DNA from: Corella eumyota
Lineage: Eukaryota > Chordata > Ascidiacea > Phlebobranchia > Corellidae
Assembly: GCA_963082875.1 (NCBI GenBank)
Contig: OY720099.1
Coordinates: 17,775,066 to 17,839,065 of the forward strand
DNA length: 64,000 nt
Reading direction: 5' to 3'
The notes below the pieces were generated by a model. That model had not been told where the DNA came from. It searched no databases and saw only the letters and a program-made list of their open reading frames with translations. Of the stretch, positions 1 to 13,372 are shown piece after piece; positions within the stretch are counted from its first letter, which is position 1, and each line of letters begins with the position of its first letter. The translations under genes and the position numbers were made by a program.

Positions 1-462
1 AAACATTTTGACAAAAAATGATTTTATACTAAACATAAAATTCCCCTTAAAAATTTTAATTTTCAAATTTGAAATTGAACTAGCAATAACCTAAAGCTAT
101 TTGATATAAAAGCATAGTACAGTGTAAAACAGTATGAAAAATAATGTAGCAAAAAAATGGAATATATTTTTTATGTGGTAAAAATGTTATTTATCTAACT
201 AACTGGTATAAAAAATAAATTTACTTTTGTTAAGGCATCGTGACCTAATGACCTTTTATTCAAAAATAAACAAGTTCTATTTTAAATGCTTAACCCTTAC
301 ACATAAGCTAAGCTTTTATTCAAGTACATCCTATTACAAATAAATATGAATTGTATATAACAACATTGAAAATCACATAATCACAACCACTCATCACTTC
401 ACTTACTAACAACAGTTTTCTTTGTTTCTTTATTATCCGCTCTCCTTTTTCAATACCGGAGT
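1..462. other. Left-edge non-coding sequence
   Basis: AT-rich DNA upstream of G6PD. Short open frames here overlap each other on both strands and carry no recognisable domain. I see no gene, SINE or RNA gene. It may hold the distal part of the G6PD promoter or the end of a gene outside the window. Confidence 0.6.
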
Positions 463-539
463 GGTCACGTGACCATGAAACCTGAGCCCTCTCTTTTCTA
501 TTGACGAGCATAAGAGAGCATAATGGAACAGTATATAAA
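463..539 (+). promoter_or_regulatory. G6PD core promoter: palindromic E-box and TATA box
   Basis: GGTCACGTGACC at 463-474 is a perfect 12-bp palindrome around the E-box core CACGTG, the type bound by USF, MYC/MAX and TFE/MITF bHLH-zip factors. TATATAAA lies at 532-539, about 150 bases before the G6PD start codon at 689. Spacing and orientation fit a TATA promoter for G6PD. The motifs are seen directly; the assignment to this gene and the factor are inferred. Confidence 0.55.
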
Positions 540-688
540 AGTATAGACAGTTTGTAAGTGAGCTTGTATGTGTATTGTATAGTACGAATAGCGCTCGCCC
601 AGGATATAGCTTAGTCATTGAGCGTACAGCAGAAAAACTGAAACATAAACATTTTAACACATCGGGTTGTTATATAAGACCAAGAAAT

Positions 689-3600
689 ATGACAGAACAG
701 GTCGTCAGCCAAGAATCATTTAATTCTCTTATTAGAAAATCGACTATGGAAGTCCAAACGGAAAGCAACGTTTTTGTAGTACTTGGTGCTTCGGTAAGCT
801 ATACTGTTAAAGAATAACATTAAATTTGAGCTTAAATATGTAGCCATTTAGTTATTTAATATATTTGAGACATTTATTGTTGATTACTATCATTTTTTGA
901 TCGTTTATCTTACATAAAAGTTCATTTCTTGGTTGCCTTTTTTTCTCTATACGTAAAGTCGGTTTTATAACGATGTTATGATAATAAACAATTTATTTTG
1001 ATCAATTTTGAGATATATACAAAAATATTAAATAAAAATACCATATTCTTATTTATTTATTTTCTAAACAAATATGAAACATAATTTAATGTATAATGAA
1101 AGTGCTATCCAAAATTAAATATAATTTAACATGCTTACTAATAAACAAATATCAGCGTAGAATTTTTTTAATTACCTATTTTTTTGTAAATAATGTATTA
1201 GCTTCCTTATGCTGCTAGTACATGCTTACATATACAATAATTATATTGTTTTAGACAATAATATGAATATGATTAATTCTGTCGCTAAATTTAATATTTT
1301 TCAATCCATCTTTTAGGCATTTTTTATTAATGATCGTCGATCGATATTTGGCGGAAGCGGAATATTTATTTTTAAAATAATCGAATAATTGTAAATTTGA
1401 GTATTTTTTTATTAAATAATTGTGTTTTTTTTTCTACTGTGTATATTTTTATGGCTGAATAACTTTAAAATATTCGAATTTGAATAGATTAGGTCTAACC
1501 GCTAGAGATTACATTTATTCTGAAAATTCTTTATATATATTTTTAATTTCTTAAATCGTTAATCAATACTTGTTTAATAATTATAAAAAATTAATAAATT
1601 TACTATTAAAGACATTAGTTATATTAAAAAATAAATAAAATGATATCGTTTATATTTAGAAATTATGTAATTACATTTATTCTTAATTTAGGGTGACTTA
1701 GCGAAAAAGAAGATTATACCAACCTTATGGTGAGTTCGTTTATTTGTTTATTATCATGTTTTTAAAATTGATTGCGTTAAATAAATAAATAAGGAAATAA
1801 AAGGAATCAGTTTTATTGAAAGTATATACAATTAAATACTTTAATTCTTTTTTTAACAATGAATTTAAAAATGTAAAAACAAATAAAAAAAACGCTATGT
1901 AATGATATAGTGACTTGCGTTTTTTGGCTTCGTTATTATTAACATTCTTTTATATATATTTAAATGTAAAATAATTTTAAATTTATATACTTTATTTTAA
2001 TAAATTTTTATTTTTTAAGGTGGTTGTTTAAAGATGATCTTCTGCCAGCTAATATTCGATTTATCGGCTACGCTAGATCAGACATGACAGTTCAACAAAT
2101 CAAGGACAAAGCTTATCAATATATGAAGGTGTGTTGGTATACTTTATATCGCGCTCAGTATAACATTTACCCCTTTTATTATAAATTAAATAAAAACCAT
2201 AATTTTACGTGTAAAACTGTTCTAGTTAGATTTTATAATTTGTTATTTCTCGATAACTAAAAAATAATTCATTAAAGGGCAACGTATAGTGTTTTTTACC
2301 GGCAGCGTGGTGTAGTGGTAAGAACACTTGCTACACCACACATGAGGTCGTGGGTTCAATCCCCACTGCTCTCATGCTGCAGCGCCCTTGAGTAAGGCGC
2401 TATAAACGAAATAAACTCCTGCTGAGCCAGCACTCAGTCAGCAGCGTAATTATCAAGCAATTATAATCTATAATATCCCAAACTACCACAGGCAACTCGA
2501 GACTGGGTCGGAGTAACTAATGTTACTCTATGTTTAAGTCGCGCATACGACTTTCCCATATCGAGGATAAAGATATACACAAAACAAAAAAAAGAAACCT
2601 TTTTACACCCTTGTAAATATTCCAAAAAATATACCTAGTACATATATATAAACTACACTAACACCTTTACTTTATTACTACTTAAAAGGTAAAAGACAAT
2701 GAGCAAGCAAAACTGGACGCTTTCTTCAACGTATTTTCATACGTAAAAGGATCGTATACTGATAGTAAGGCGTTCGCCGGACTCGATACCGCGATCCGGG
2801 CGTTACCGAAGGGCGACAAGGCGAACCGGTTATTTTACCTTGCTCTCCCCCCAACCGTTTTTGCTGATGTCACAAAAAACATCCACGATACTTGTATGAA
2901 ACATGAGTAAGTATCGAAAATTTTAATTAAAGTGCTATATTTGAAAGATTTGCAATTTTTCGCGTGACGTAGAAAGCACTAAGTAATGTAGTGAATGTAA
3001 ACACGCTAGTACTTTTTACGTCATCACAAACAGGGCTTCCGTTTTCTTTTTTTAATTAATTTTAATTTTTTTTTAAAGTTGTATAACTTAAAAAGTAGGT
3101 GAAATTATTTAAAGTTAAAACCATTTTTGTGTTCAGTGACACCAACTTTATCAGTTTTTGAGTAAAAAAATATCGCCAAAATAGGACTTTAACAAAAAAG
3201 AAAAATTTAAAAAAATCAAAAAAAAAATCCGATTTTTACAATTCAAATTTTTTCTGATTATGACGTAACAATTTTTCTTATGATGTCACAGTGGTTGGAA
3301 CCGCATTATCATCGAGAAACCATTCGGTAAAGACTTTGATTCAAGCGCCGAGCTTTCCAACCATTTATCTGGTCTTTTTAAGGAGGAACAACTTTACAGA
3401 ATCGACCATTATCTTGGAAAAGAAATGGTTCAAAATCTGCTGGTTCTTAGGTGGTTATTTTTGGCGTTATAATATGGTGTTTTTTAATGAAAATAATGGT
3501 GTTTTTTATTAATTAATTAAAATTATTTTTAGATTTGCCAACCGTCTTTTTGGACCAATTTGGAACAGGGAACATATTAGTAGCGTTCTTATTACTTTTA

Positions 3601-5970
3601 AGGAACCATTCGGAACAACTGGTCGAGGTGGTTACTTTGACCAATTCGGAATTATCAGGTAAAAATGGTGTCTGTTTAATAATTAAATGGTGGCAAAATA
3701 AAAACCAAATTTAAATAAACCATTCAATACTTACTAGATATATAGATTTCTTTTTAAAACATTTTTTTTAAAACATGTTTTTTATCATAATATTTTTTGA
3801 TTTTGTATTTATTTTTGTTGCAGGGATGTAATGCAAAATCATCTTCTTCAAGTTCTTTGTCTAACTGCAATGGAGAAACCAGTCAGCAAAAATGCTGACG
3901 ATATTAGAGACGAAAAAGTAAAAAATCAAATATCTTTTTTTTCAATTTATTTATCCTTGATGTGGGATGGTCAACTTCACGACCTAAACATAGAGTATCA
4001 TTTGTTACCCCGACCCAGTCTCGAGTTGACTAAATATATAATTATGCTGCTGATTAAGTGCTGGCTCAGCAGGAGTTTGTACCGTTTATATCGCCTTGCG
4101 CTACAGCATAAGAGCAGTGGGGATCAAACCCACGACCTTATACAATGAAGCTGAATATTCTGATTTAATTTTCGCCCCTAAACAGCTTTACAAATACTAA
4201 AATTGCTTTTTAATTTTAATTAATATTTTTACAATATAATATTCTTAAATTTTTTTTAGGTTAAGGTTTTAAAGTCGATTAAAACTCTGGCCGTGACCGA
4301 CTTCGTCTTGGGACAGTACGTTGGGAACCCGGAAGGAACCGGGATGGAGAAGGAGGGTTATTTGGATGACAAAACGGTGCCGAAAGGTTCCGTCACGCCG
4401 ACTTTTGCTACAGCAAAATTCAATATTTGCAACGAGAGATGGGATGGGGTTCCGTTCATTATGAAATGCGGAAAAGGTGATAATAAAAATAAATGTTTTT
4501 ATTTTAAAACCAAATAAAAAACTCGTCTGAAGTTAGACACCATTTTCCTAGTTCAGTATTTGGGCCCAGATTTAAAATTTAATTCTATATTTAGCACCAG
4601 TTTCAAAATCAAGTTTTGCCTAAAGGGACATTTATTACCTCTATTAGCTTAAACTATTCCTTACTTTATGTAGACAAATTAAATTGCGCTATATTATGAT
4701 CTTATATGTTTTTTGTTTTTTTTTGTATATATTTTTATCCTCGATGTTGGAAAGTCGAATGCGCGACTTAAACATAGAGTAACATCAGTTACTCCGACCC
4801 AGTCTCAAGTTGCCTGTGGCAGTTTGGGATATTATAGATTACATTGGCGCAATATTTAAGCTGCTGATTAAGTGCTGGCTTAGCAGGAGTTTATACCGTT
4901 TATAGCGCCTTACTCAAGGGCGTTAAAGCATGATATCAGTGGGGATTGAACCAACGACCTCATGTGTGGTGTAGCAAGCAAATGTTAGTCGTGGCCAAGG
5001 AGTTTGCTTTAAATCTGGTGCCTTAAAAAGGACCGAAAACTAAAGTATAATTTTACATCGTTATAAAAATTTATTTTTATTTTCAGCTCTAAATGAGCGG
5101 AAAGCGGAAATCCGGATTCAATTCCGCGACGTTCCGGGCGATATATTCGGTGACGGAGTGGTTAAGCGGAACGAGTTAGTTATAAGGGTTCAACCTAACG
5201 AAGCAGTTTATTGTAAGATGATGACGAAAACACCTGGAATGAATGTGGAACCAGTTGAGACTGAGATGGACTTGTCCTACAATAAAAGATACAAAGTAAA
5301 AAAAAATATTTTTACGAAAAAAAAAAAAAAATTAAATTAAAATTGTTTATTTTAAATTGATTTTTTTTATTTTTTTGTAAAATTTTTTTTTTTATTTTTT
5401 TTTTACAAAATGTTGTTTAATTTTTTTTTTTAGGATGTTAAAATGCCTGACGCATACGAGCGACTGATATTGGATGTTTTTACAGGCTCACAACTTAACT
5501 TTGTTAGAAGGTGAATAATTAAATTTTACTAACATTTAAAAAAATCTTGAAGATATAATTTTTAAAAGATTTTTACGAAATTTATTTTTTAGAAATTTAT
5601 TTAATTTTTAACATAAGCTTAAGTAACGTATTTTATAAAACTTTTTCAGTATAAAAAAATAGTTTTTTTTAACAAATTTTTTTTTTAATTAATAATTAAT
5701 TTTTTTTTTGTAAATTTAGTGATGAGTTATCAGAAGCCTGGAGAATCTTTACCCCAGTTTTGCACAAAATTGAAAAAGAAAAAGTCAAACCTCTTCCATA
5801 TGTTTATGGATCGTAAGTTTCTAAAAAAAATAAATAATTAAAAAATTATTTTTTTTATAATTTTTACTACTTTGTTATTTAGACGTGGACCTGCAGAAGC
5901 TGACGAGCTTACTAAACAAGCAGGGTTTCACTACACTGGCACATACAAATGGGTTAACCCACATCTTTAA
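689..5970 (+). CDS. G6PD: Glucose-6-phosphate 1-dehydrogenase
   Basis: Oxidises glucose-6-phosphate with NADP+ in the cytosol, the entry step of the pentose phosphate pathway. Twelve exons: 689-793, 1692-1729, 2020-2128, 2689-2906, 3292-3450, 3533-3658, 3824-3917, 4260-4476, 5087-5295, 5434-5510, 5720-5812, 5883-5970. They sum to 510 residues (human about 515), with GT/AG at every junction. Visible motifs are the Rossmann loop VLGASGDLAKKK across exons 1-2, EKPFG, the active-site segment RIDHYLGKE in exon 5, NERWDGVPF in exon 8 and the C-terminal [10 protein letters not shown]. The start at 689 is the first ATG in the open frame of exon 1. Introns hold three SINE copies. The gene is convergent with the actin gene downstream. 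Confidence 0.97.
2299..2594 (+). repeat. tRNA-derived SINE, full length
   Basis: Family reference copy. The head begins CCGGCAGCGTGGTGTAGTGG with an A-box-like segment, and GGTTCAATCCCC serves as B box, so it descends from a tRNA. The body carries the hallmarks GTAAGGCGCTATAAACG, GAGCCAGCACT and CTCGAGACTGGGTC. It ends CGAGGATAAAGATATA followed by an A-rich tail. Unit length is about 290 bp. It lies in G6PD intron 3. Confidence 0.9.
3944..4145 (-). repeat. SINE, truncated at the tRNA head
   Basis: Antisense copy in G6PD intron 7. It keeps the tail, middle and B-box region (CCCACGACCTTAT) but stops before the outer head. It is diverged. Confidence 0.8.
4716..4978 (-). repeat. SINE, head partly missing
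   Basis: Antisense copy in G6PD intron 8, running from TTTTGTATATATTTTTATCC to GTGGTGTAGCAAG. It lacks the last few tens of bases of the tRNA-like head. Confidence 0.85.
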
Positions 5971-6735
5971 CAAATTTTAGATTATTTGGAAGCTCTGTTT
6001 TTTTTCATACACAATATATTTTGCAAACGACTTTTTGATTAATTTTTCAGTTATTTTTTTTTTGAGCTATGCAGTTAAAAATGTGAATATACAAATTTTT
6101 GTACAAAAAAGTTACACTCTAAAGTTAATAACTGTAAAAAAAAGTGTTACTATTTTTGGCAATTCAGTTTATACTAAAATTGCTTTTTGACACAACTTTT
6201 TAAAATTGTATTATACGAGAATAAGGGCAACTTTGTAATACTGCCTTAATATATACTTAATAATAATAGCCTGAGATTATATTCTTGTGTTAATATATCA
6301 ACTGGTTCAACGCTTTTTGCACTTACAACTATCTGTTCCATATAACCTATTAGTTAACATGTAATCACTATATATTTACTAACCTAGTAGTAGTCTGTAT
6401 AACTATATATATACCGTGTTGTGGTACTCGGTCTATTTTAAATTTTCCATACACTTTACTATTGGAATTTATAATGGTATTGTTGTAATACGGATGTAAA
6501 TATAAACTTGGGTTAAATTTTTTGACATTATTTTTTGAACCTATAATTATAATTGAACGATTTTTAACTTGCTGTAATTTACTAAATAAACACGTTATTA
6601 TACTCTAGAAACTGCTGTTTTTTTTCTACAAATTGTTTAAACAAAAATAAATTACTTATCACATTTTGGTTTGCTAAAAATTATTTATTTTTAAAATAAC
6701 AAGTTTTGACTTTGCAATAATTTAAATTTATTCGT
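5971..6735. other. Convergent 3' region between G6PD and actin
   Basis: AT-rich 3' flank shared by two convergent genes. AATAAA occurs near 6584 on the plus strand. On the minus strand AATAAA lies at 6727-6732, only a few bases after the actin stop codon. Otherwise I see nothing. Confidence 0.5.
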
Positions 6736-7935
<1,200 letters not shown>

Positions 7936-7956
7936 CTATCTAAGTTTCGCGTAAGC

Positions 7957-8077
7957 TTATATAGGATATCGACGATTTGAAAAAAGGAAAATTAAGTCCA
8001 TATACGGTATTTGAAACTGGCAGCAGTTGTTGTAATTGACTTTTCGTGTGAAGATTGTCAACAACATTCTATCACAC
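7957..8077 (-). promoter_or_regulatory. Muscle actin promoter elements
   Basis: Read on the minus strand: TATATAAG at 7964-7957; a CArG-like CCATATACGG at 7998-8007 (one position off the CC(A/T)6GG consensus); and T-box half-sites TCACAC at 8051-8046 (minus) and 8072-8077 (plus). SRF-type and Tbx6-type sites are known in ascidian muscle gene promoters. The motifs are seen; their function is inferred. Confidence 0.5.
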
Positions 8078-8431
8078 GTTACCAACTGTTTGATCTGTAG
8101 TAGGTTGCTTATAATACAATGCGAACATTAGCACTTACTTTTGTTACGCGCATAGGCAACGTGATACTCAAATAATATTTTTTTACAAACAACTAACGAA
8201 TATACTTACTAAAACATTTTTTATTTATTTAAAATGGGATTTCAATTTGTTTTATTGTGGCGAAATATATTGTTTTGTGTGGCAGTCGTGTTTTACCCAA
8301 CTAGGTCATTACCCCAATTTTTCGGTGAAGTTTTTTTAAAACCCAACTTTTTCCTTCCAACTTTAAGATAAACTGCTACAATTTTTTTACTGTTAATTTA
8401 TTCCCTTTTGGCGTTTTTTTAACTAAGTACA

Positions 8432-11400
8432 ATGGTTGCACACAAAAATATGAATTCGCGATCGAGTTCAACTTCATTTAACAGTAAGTTTGTAAATTTT
8501 AATTAGTTTATTACTAGTTTTCCTGACAGTTTTACGTTTTAAAAAAATATAGGTAGTTTTACGTTTTAAAAAAAATAAAAAATTGTATGTTTGATTTATT
8601 AATTAAAGTTTTAATAGTAAGATAGTGTATGGGTTACATATGTTATTTCATTAAAGTTAAACATTACTATATTTCTGTATTACTTGTTTATTAATTGTTT
8701 ATGTTTTTTTAGAATCATTTTCCAGTTCGTTTATTCAAAGTAAAAGTTATGGTTCTGTGATGCAGACTCATCCTTATGCATTATCATTTAATAAAAAGTA
8801 AATATTTATATTCACCAATCTAATAATTTTTTAAATTTTAGCTTTTAATTTTGTTTAAAAGGAATTAATAAATTTATTTAACTTTTGTATGGACATATTT
8901 TTTTTTTTATATATTTTTATCTTCGATGTGGGAAAGTCGAATGCGCGACTTAAACATAGAGTAACAACTGTTACTCCGACCCAGTCTCGAGTTGCCTTTA
9001 GCGGTTTGGGATATTATAGATTATAATTGCCCGGTAATTATGTTGCTGATTAAGTGCTGGCTCAGCAGGAGTTCATACCGTTTATAGCTCCTTACTCAAG
9101 GGCGCTACAGCGTAAGAACAGTGTTGATTGAACCCACGACCTCATGGTAGTGTAGCAAGTGTTCTTATCACTATACCACGCTGCCGGTTTTTAATTTGTT
9201 AAATATTATTTAAGCAGGTCTCAAAAGACGACTATATTTGACAAATTATACAAAACCACCCCCTTAAAATCTGGAAATAAAATAGAAAAGATTGTAAGTT
9301 GAATTTGAAATTATTTTTAACCCAATAACGTTTGACTAAAATTGTAAAAATTGTGGATTTTTCATTTCAAGCGAAATCGAAAAAGAATAACAGAATTAGA
9401 TCGATGTATAGACATGAAGCAGCGTGAAAAATATAATCTGTTACTCGAACAACATCGCAGAGAAGCAACCATAAAATTATCCTCAAAAAATTTAACTAAC
9501 TCGGCAAAATCTACTCCAGTCAAACGAAATATTCCAGTGATTAATTTAACTGGAGACACGCCAATACCTTCTATAAGAAAGGTAATTTAGATATTTTTTT
9601 ATGCTTAAAAAATAACAACTGCTCACTTTTATCAAGTTAATATTAAATTTAAGGCTAAAATTTAATGTTAAAAAGAGTTTTTTGTATATATCATTATCCT
9701 CGATGTGGGAAAGTCGAATGCACGACTTAAACATAGAGCAACAACAGTTACTCCGACCCAGTCTTGAGTTGCCTGTGGCAGTTTGGGATATTCCTTATAT
9801 TTGCCCAGTAATTATGCTGCTGATTTGGTGCTGGCTCAGCAGGAGTTCATACCATTTATAATGCCTTACTCAAGGGCGCTACAGCATGGGATCACTGGGG
9901 ATTAAACCTAGGACCTCATAGTGGTGTAGGAAGTGTTCTAACCCCTAAACCATGTTGCTGGTAAAGTTAAAGCTTATTAACAAAAATTAGTTGAGTTATG
10001 TAGTTGTGTTTGGTATAGTAGCCAGTATAAAGTATGTATGTATCTAATTTTAGCATAATTTTATTAATAGTGACCTTTGATTTTTTAAGCGATTTTTTAA
10101 CAAGCCATTACTTAATACCAAGTGTACTAATGGAAACAAAAATAATGGACTTCCTTCACCATTTCAACAACCCAGTTCTCTTGAAAAACTGTAAGCTATT
10201 AAAGTGGAATAAATAAAGATTGTGTTTTCAATAATCTATAATTAAAATTAATTTTTTATTTTAGTACCAAAAAAATAATTTTTTTTTTAAATTTAGTTAT
10301 TCATTTAACTCAAGCCTTGGGTTGACTACATCTACTCCCACTGTTAGTAGTTCAGAAAAATCTTGGCCAACTTCATCTTTAACACAAAAAGAAAATAACT
10401 CAACTAAAGAAAAACAAAGTGAGAAATTTTGCACTTAATTTTTCTAATGTCATAAAAAAATTTAAAAAAAAATTATTTTAAAGTGTTTTTTTGTATATAT
10501 ATGTGTAAGTGTACAGAATTTATTCATTGTATTTTGATTTTAAGTGTAGCCATTTTAATTTTTAGGTATTTAATTTTTTTTATAATAAATTTTTATAAAG
10601 GTGCTAGCATAAGTATGGCAAGTGTAACTGCCCCGTTTTCAAGAAGCACAAATGTTGAATGGATGTCTAAAAGAAGTAGTCCGTATTTATCAGAATCCTT
10701 TATATCAGATCTGTGAGTTATTTATATATCAAGCGTAAAGTTAGGATTTTAATTGTTAATTTGTAAGCTTTAGATTCGTAGAACGAAATTTTTTTAGAAA
10801 AATATTTTTTTTTGTAATTTTAGAATTGGAACTTATGGAAGAAAGGAGCGGGAGAGGAAAAGATTGGTTGCCGAAGAGGAGACGAGGGCTAGGTTGCTAA
10901 GGGAGAGGAAGAAAATGAAAGATGACTTTCTTGCAAAGTTGCTCACCAAAAAACTTCAAGTTCAGGAAGAAGTTATTGCAGAATTATCATCGGTAGGTTA
11001 AATATTTGAAAAAATATTTGGTTCACGTTAACTGTTCGTACCCAGACAAAACTGATAAACACTACAAACCTCCCAAATTTACTCGTAGCTTGTACGTAAC
11101 TCTCCTACGCAACACCTTTTTTGTTTTGTGTGGTTCTCTCGTTTTGTGAACGAAACGTTGTTTTATCTAACCCTTACCCCAACCCTATCTAAGTTTGTTG
11201 TGTTTTATCATCTGATATATATACCCTTACCCCAACCCTATCTAAGTTTGTTGTTAAAAAACATTGTACCTTTACAATGTGTAGACGTGTCTGCTTATTA
11301 ACAACACACTTTGTTGGGGGCCTGTCTGCTAATTAAAACAAACTTAGATAGGGTTGGGGTAAGGGTATATATATTTGAAGACTAAGATGATGATAAAATG

Positions 11401-13372
11401 TAGTAATTGATAGCTAATGTTTATTGTTTATTATTTATTCGCATAGGCTACATTGTGAGAGAGCTATCTCGTAAATATTACGTAACTCCTAAATTTACTG
11501 GTTTTGAGAACGTAACTTTTTTTTGTTGAGTTACGGACAGTTAACGTGAACCAAATATTTTATTAAAATTTTCTTTAAATTTTAATTTTTTTAATAGGAG
11601 ATAGAAGCCAGTGTTGATAATGCTTTATTTCCTCATCCCGGGCCCCAAGTGTTAGTCGAAAAGTTCAATATTTCAATAACAAGAGAACATATGCAGACTC
11701 TTGCTGGTTTAAACTGGTTAAATGACGAGGTAAAATAACTTCAAAACTTAAAATAAAATTTTATGATATATACCTATTATATTTTTAATATTCATAAAAT
11801 TTAATCAAAAATATATTAACTATAAATAAATCTCAGTTTAAAAATGTTGCCAATTAATTAACTATTACAACTTTCGAAATTTAAACTCAAGTTTTTTAAA
11901 CTAAAAAAGCTATTTTAATTTTTTGAACTTATTTTTTAGATTATTAATTATTATATGGAGATGATAGTAGACCGTGCAAAAATGGCTGAAAATCTGCCTT
12001 CAATTCATGCTATGAACACTTTCTTTTATCCAAAACTAGTAACACAAAATTATAAATCAGTTCGACGATGGACTAAGAAAGTCGATATTTTTTCAAAGGA
12101 TTTAATTCTGTATCCAATTCATTTAGGAGTGCATTGGACATTGGCGGTAATTATTTTGGATTAATGTTAAATTTGGTTTTATTGTATTAGTTTGGAGTTC
12201 TTGACATTATAAAGTTTAACCGGCAGCATGGTGTAGTGGTAAGAACACTTGCTACACCGCACATGAGGTCGTTTTTGCCGAGTTAGTTAAATTATTTTGC
12301 CGAGTTAGTTAAATTTTTTGAGGATACTTTTTACTAATCTTCCAAAATGTAAACCATACTGCACAAATTGTAAGCTTTTTACCTATATGATATTTTAATT
12401 TTTAATGATATTTTAATACTAAACTTTAGGTTATCGATTTTCGCTCCAAAGAAATATCGTATTATGACTCTATGGGTGGGACAAATGAGAAATGCCTGTA
12501 TGCATTAAAGGAATATTTAAATTCTGAGCACCTGGATAAGAAGAAGTCAGCTTATGATACTTCAGAGTGGAAGATGATTAACAAGTTAGCCACTGTAAGT
12601 TGAATGTATTTATTTAATAGTTTTAATATTTTTTTTCATACAAAACGCCCCGGGTTAGATTCCTGATGCTTCTATGGTGTAGCAGCCTTCACAGGGGTTG
12701 TGTAAATAAGACAAACTTCTGTTAAAACAAAAACCGGATTAGTTAATGCATTTTTTTTGGGGGGGGGATATTTCTTTATCCTCGATGAGGGAAAGTCGAA
12801 TGCGCGACTTAAACATAGAATAACAACTGTTATTCCGACCCAGTCTCGAGTTGCCTTTAGTAGTTTGGGATATTATTGATTATAATTGCCTGATAATTGT
12901 ACTGCTGATTAAGTGCTGGCTCAGCAGGAGTTCGCACCGTTTATAGCGCCTTACTCAAGGGTGCTACAGCATGAGATCAGTGGGGATTGAACCTACGACC
13001 TTATGTGTGGTGTAGCAAGTGTTCTTACCACTACACCATGCTGCCGGTTTTATAATCAATAATATCCTAAACTGTCAAAACCAACTCAAGACTGGGTTAG
13101 GGTAACCGATGATACGCCAGTTATAGGTAAAGTTAGCCTTTTTCCCATCGCAGACCAATATATACAAAAATTTCTTTATAAAAAAATAATTTTTAATTTT
13201 TTTATGGCAGGATATTCCCCAACAAATGAACGGTTCAGATTGTGGAGTTTTCACTTGCACGTTTGCAGAGTTTGTCGCACGGAAATCACCTTTAACTTTT
13301 CAACAAAAAGACATGCCGTTAATTCGACGTACTATGGTTTGGGAAATCCTGAATTCAAAACTTACAAGATAA
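8432..13372 (+). CDS. SUMO-specific protease, SENP1/SENP2 type (Ulp1 family)
   Basis: Cysteine protease (C48) that matures SUMO and removes it from targets, usually at the nuclear envelope or in the nucleus. Twelve exons: 8432-8483, 8713-8797, 9218-9293, 9372-9581, 10105-10190, 10297-10418, 10601-10712, 10824-10992, 11598-11729, 11940-12146, 12430-12594, 13211-13372; 525 residues in frame throughout. The N-terminal half is low-complexity and basic. Exon 8 encodes a charged helix ([20 protein letters not shown]). The catalytic domain lies in exons 9-12: LNWLNDEIINYYM, catalytic His in GVHWTLA, Asp in VIDFRSKE, then [11 protein letters not shown] with the catalytic Cys. All triad residues are present. 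Exon 5 has the least certain acceptor (AACAAG). Introns carry SINE copies and a palindromic transposon. Confidence 0.93.
8897..9187 (-). repeat. SINE, full length
   Basis: Antisense copy in SENP intron 2. Its head (GCTGCCGG on the plus strand) ends only about 30 bases before the exon 3 acceptor. Confidence 0.9.
9678..9962 (-). repeat. SINE, full length, diverged
   Basis: Antisense copy in SENP intron 4. The head is degraded (CCATGTTGCTGGT) and B-box positions are altered, so it is older than most copies here. Confidence 0.85.
11020..11552. mobile_element. Non-autonomous DNA transposon (MITE-like) with internal inverted repeats
   Basis: Ends are inverted: GGTTCACGTTAACTGT at 11020-11035 and ACAGTTAACGTGAACC at 11537-11552. 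An identical 8-bp AAATATTT flanks both sides (11012-11019, 11553-11560); it is either a target-site duplication or, because it is itself palindromic, part of the inverted repeat. Inside, a 28-bp segment (CCCTTACCCCAACCCTATCT and on) occurs twice directly (11171, 11224) and once inverted (11338-11365). There is no coding capacity. The superfamily is unassigned. It lies in SENP intron 8. Confidence 0.8.
12220..12271 (+). repeat. SINE head fragment
   Basis: Only the first 52 bases of the tRNA-like head, cut off within the B box and followed by GTTTTTG. Next to it AGTTAGTTAAATT is tandemly duplicated. SENP intron 10. Confidence 0.8.
12768..13047 (-). repeat. SINE, full length
   Basis: Antisense copy in SENP intron 11, preceded by a G-run at 12759-12768 instead of the usual poly-A side. 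It stands head to head with the fragment that follows. Confidence 0.88.
13054..13175 (+). repeat. SINE 3' fragment, strongly diverged
   Basis: Sense-strand remnant of the SINE tail half (ATAATATCCTAAACTG, GACTGGGTTAGGGTAAC, ATATATACAAAAAT). With the preceding antisense copy it makes an inverted pair. Confidence 0.65.

Noticed and set aside
2299-2370. tRNA gene candidates (A box and B box present) here and at other SINE heads
   Set aside because: Each is the head of a dispersed ~290-bp SINE; arm pairing is incomplete, and the same sequence recurs more than a dozen times with SINE bodies attached.
11171-11365. Telomere-like CCCTTACCCCAACCC segments as an interstitial telomere
   Set aside because: Only three irregular copies, arranged as direct and inverted arms inside a transposon; not a tandem telomeric array.
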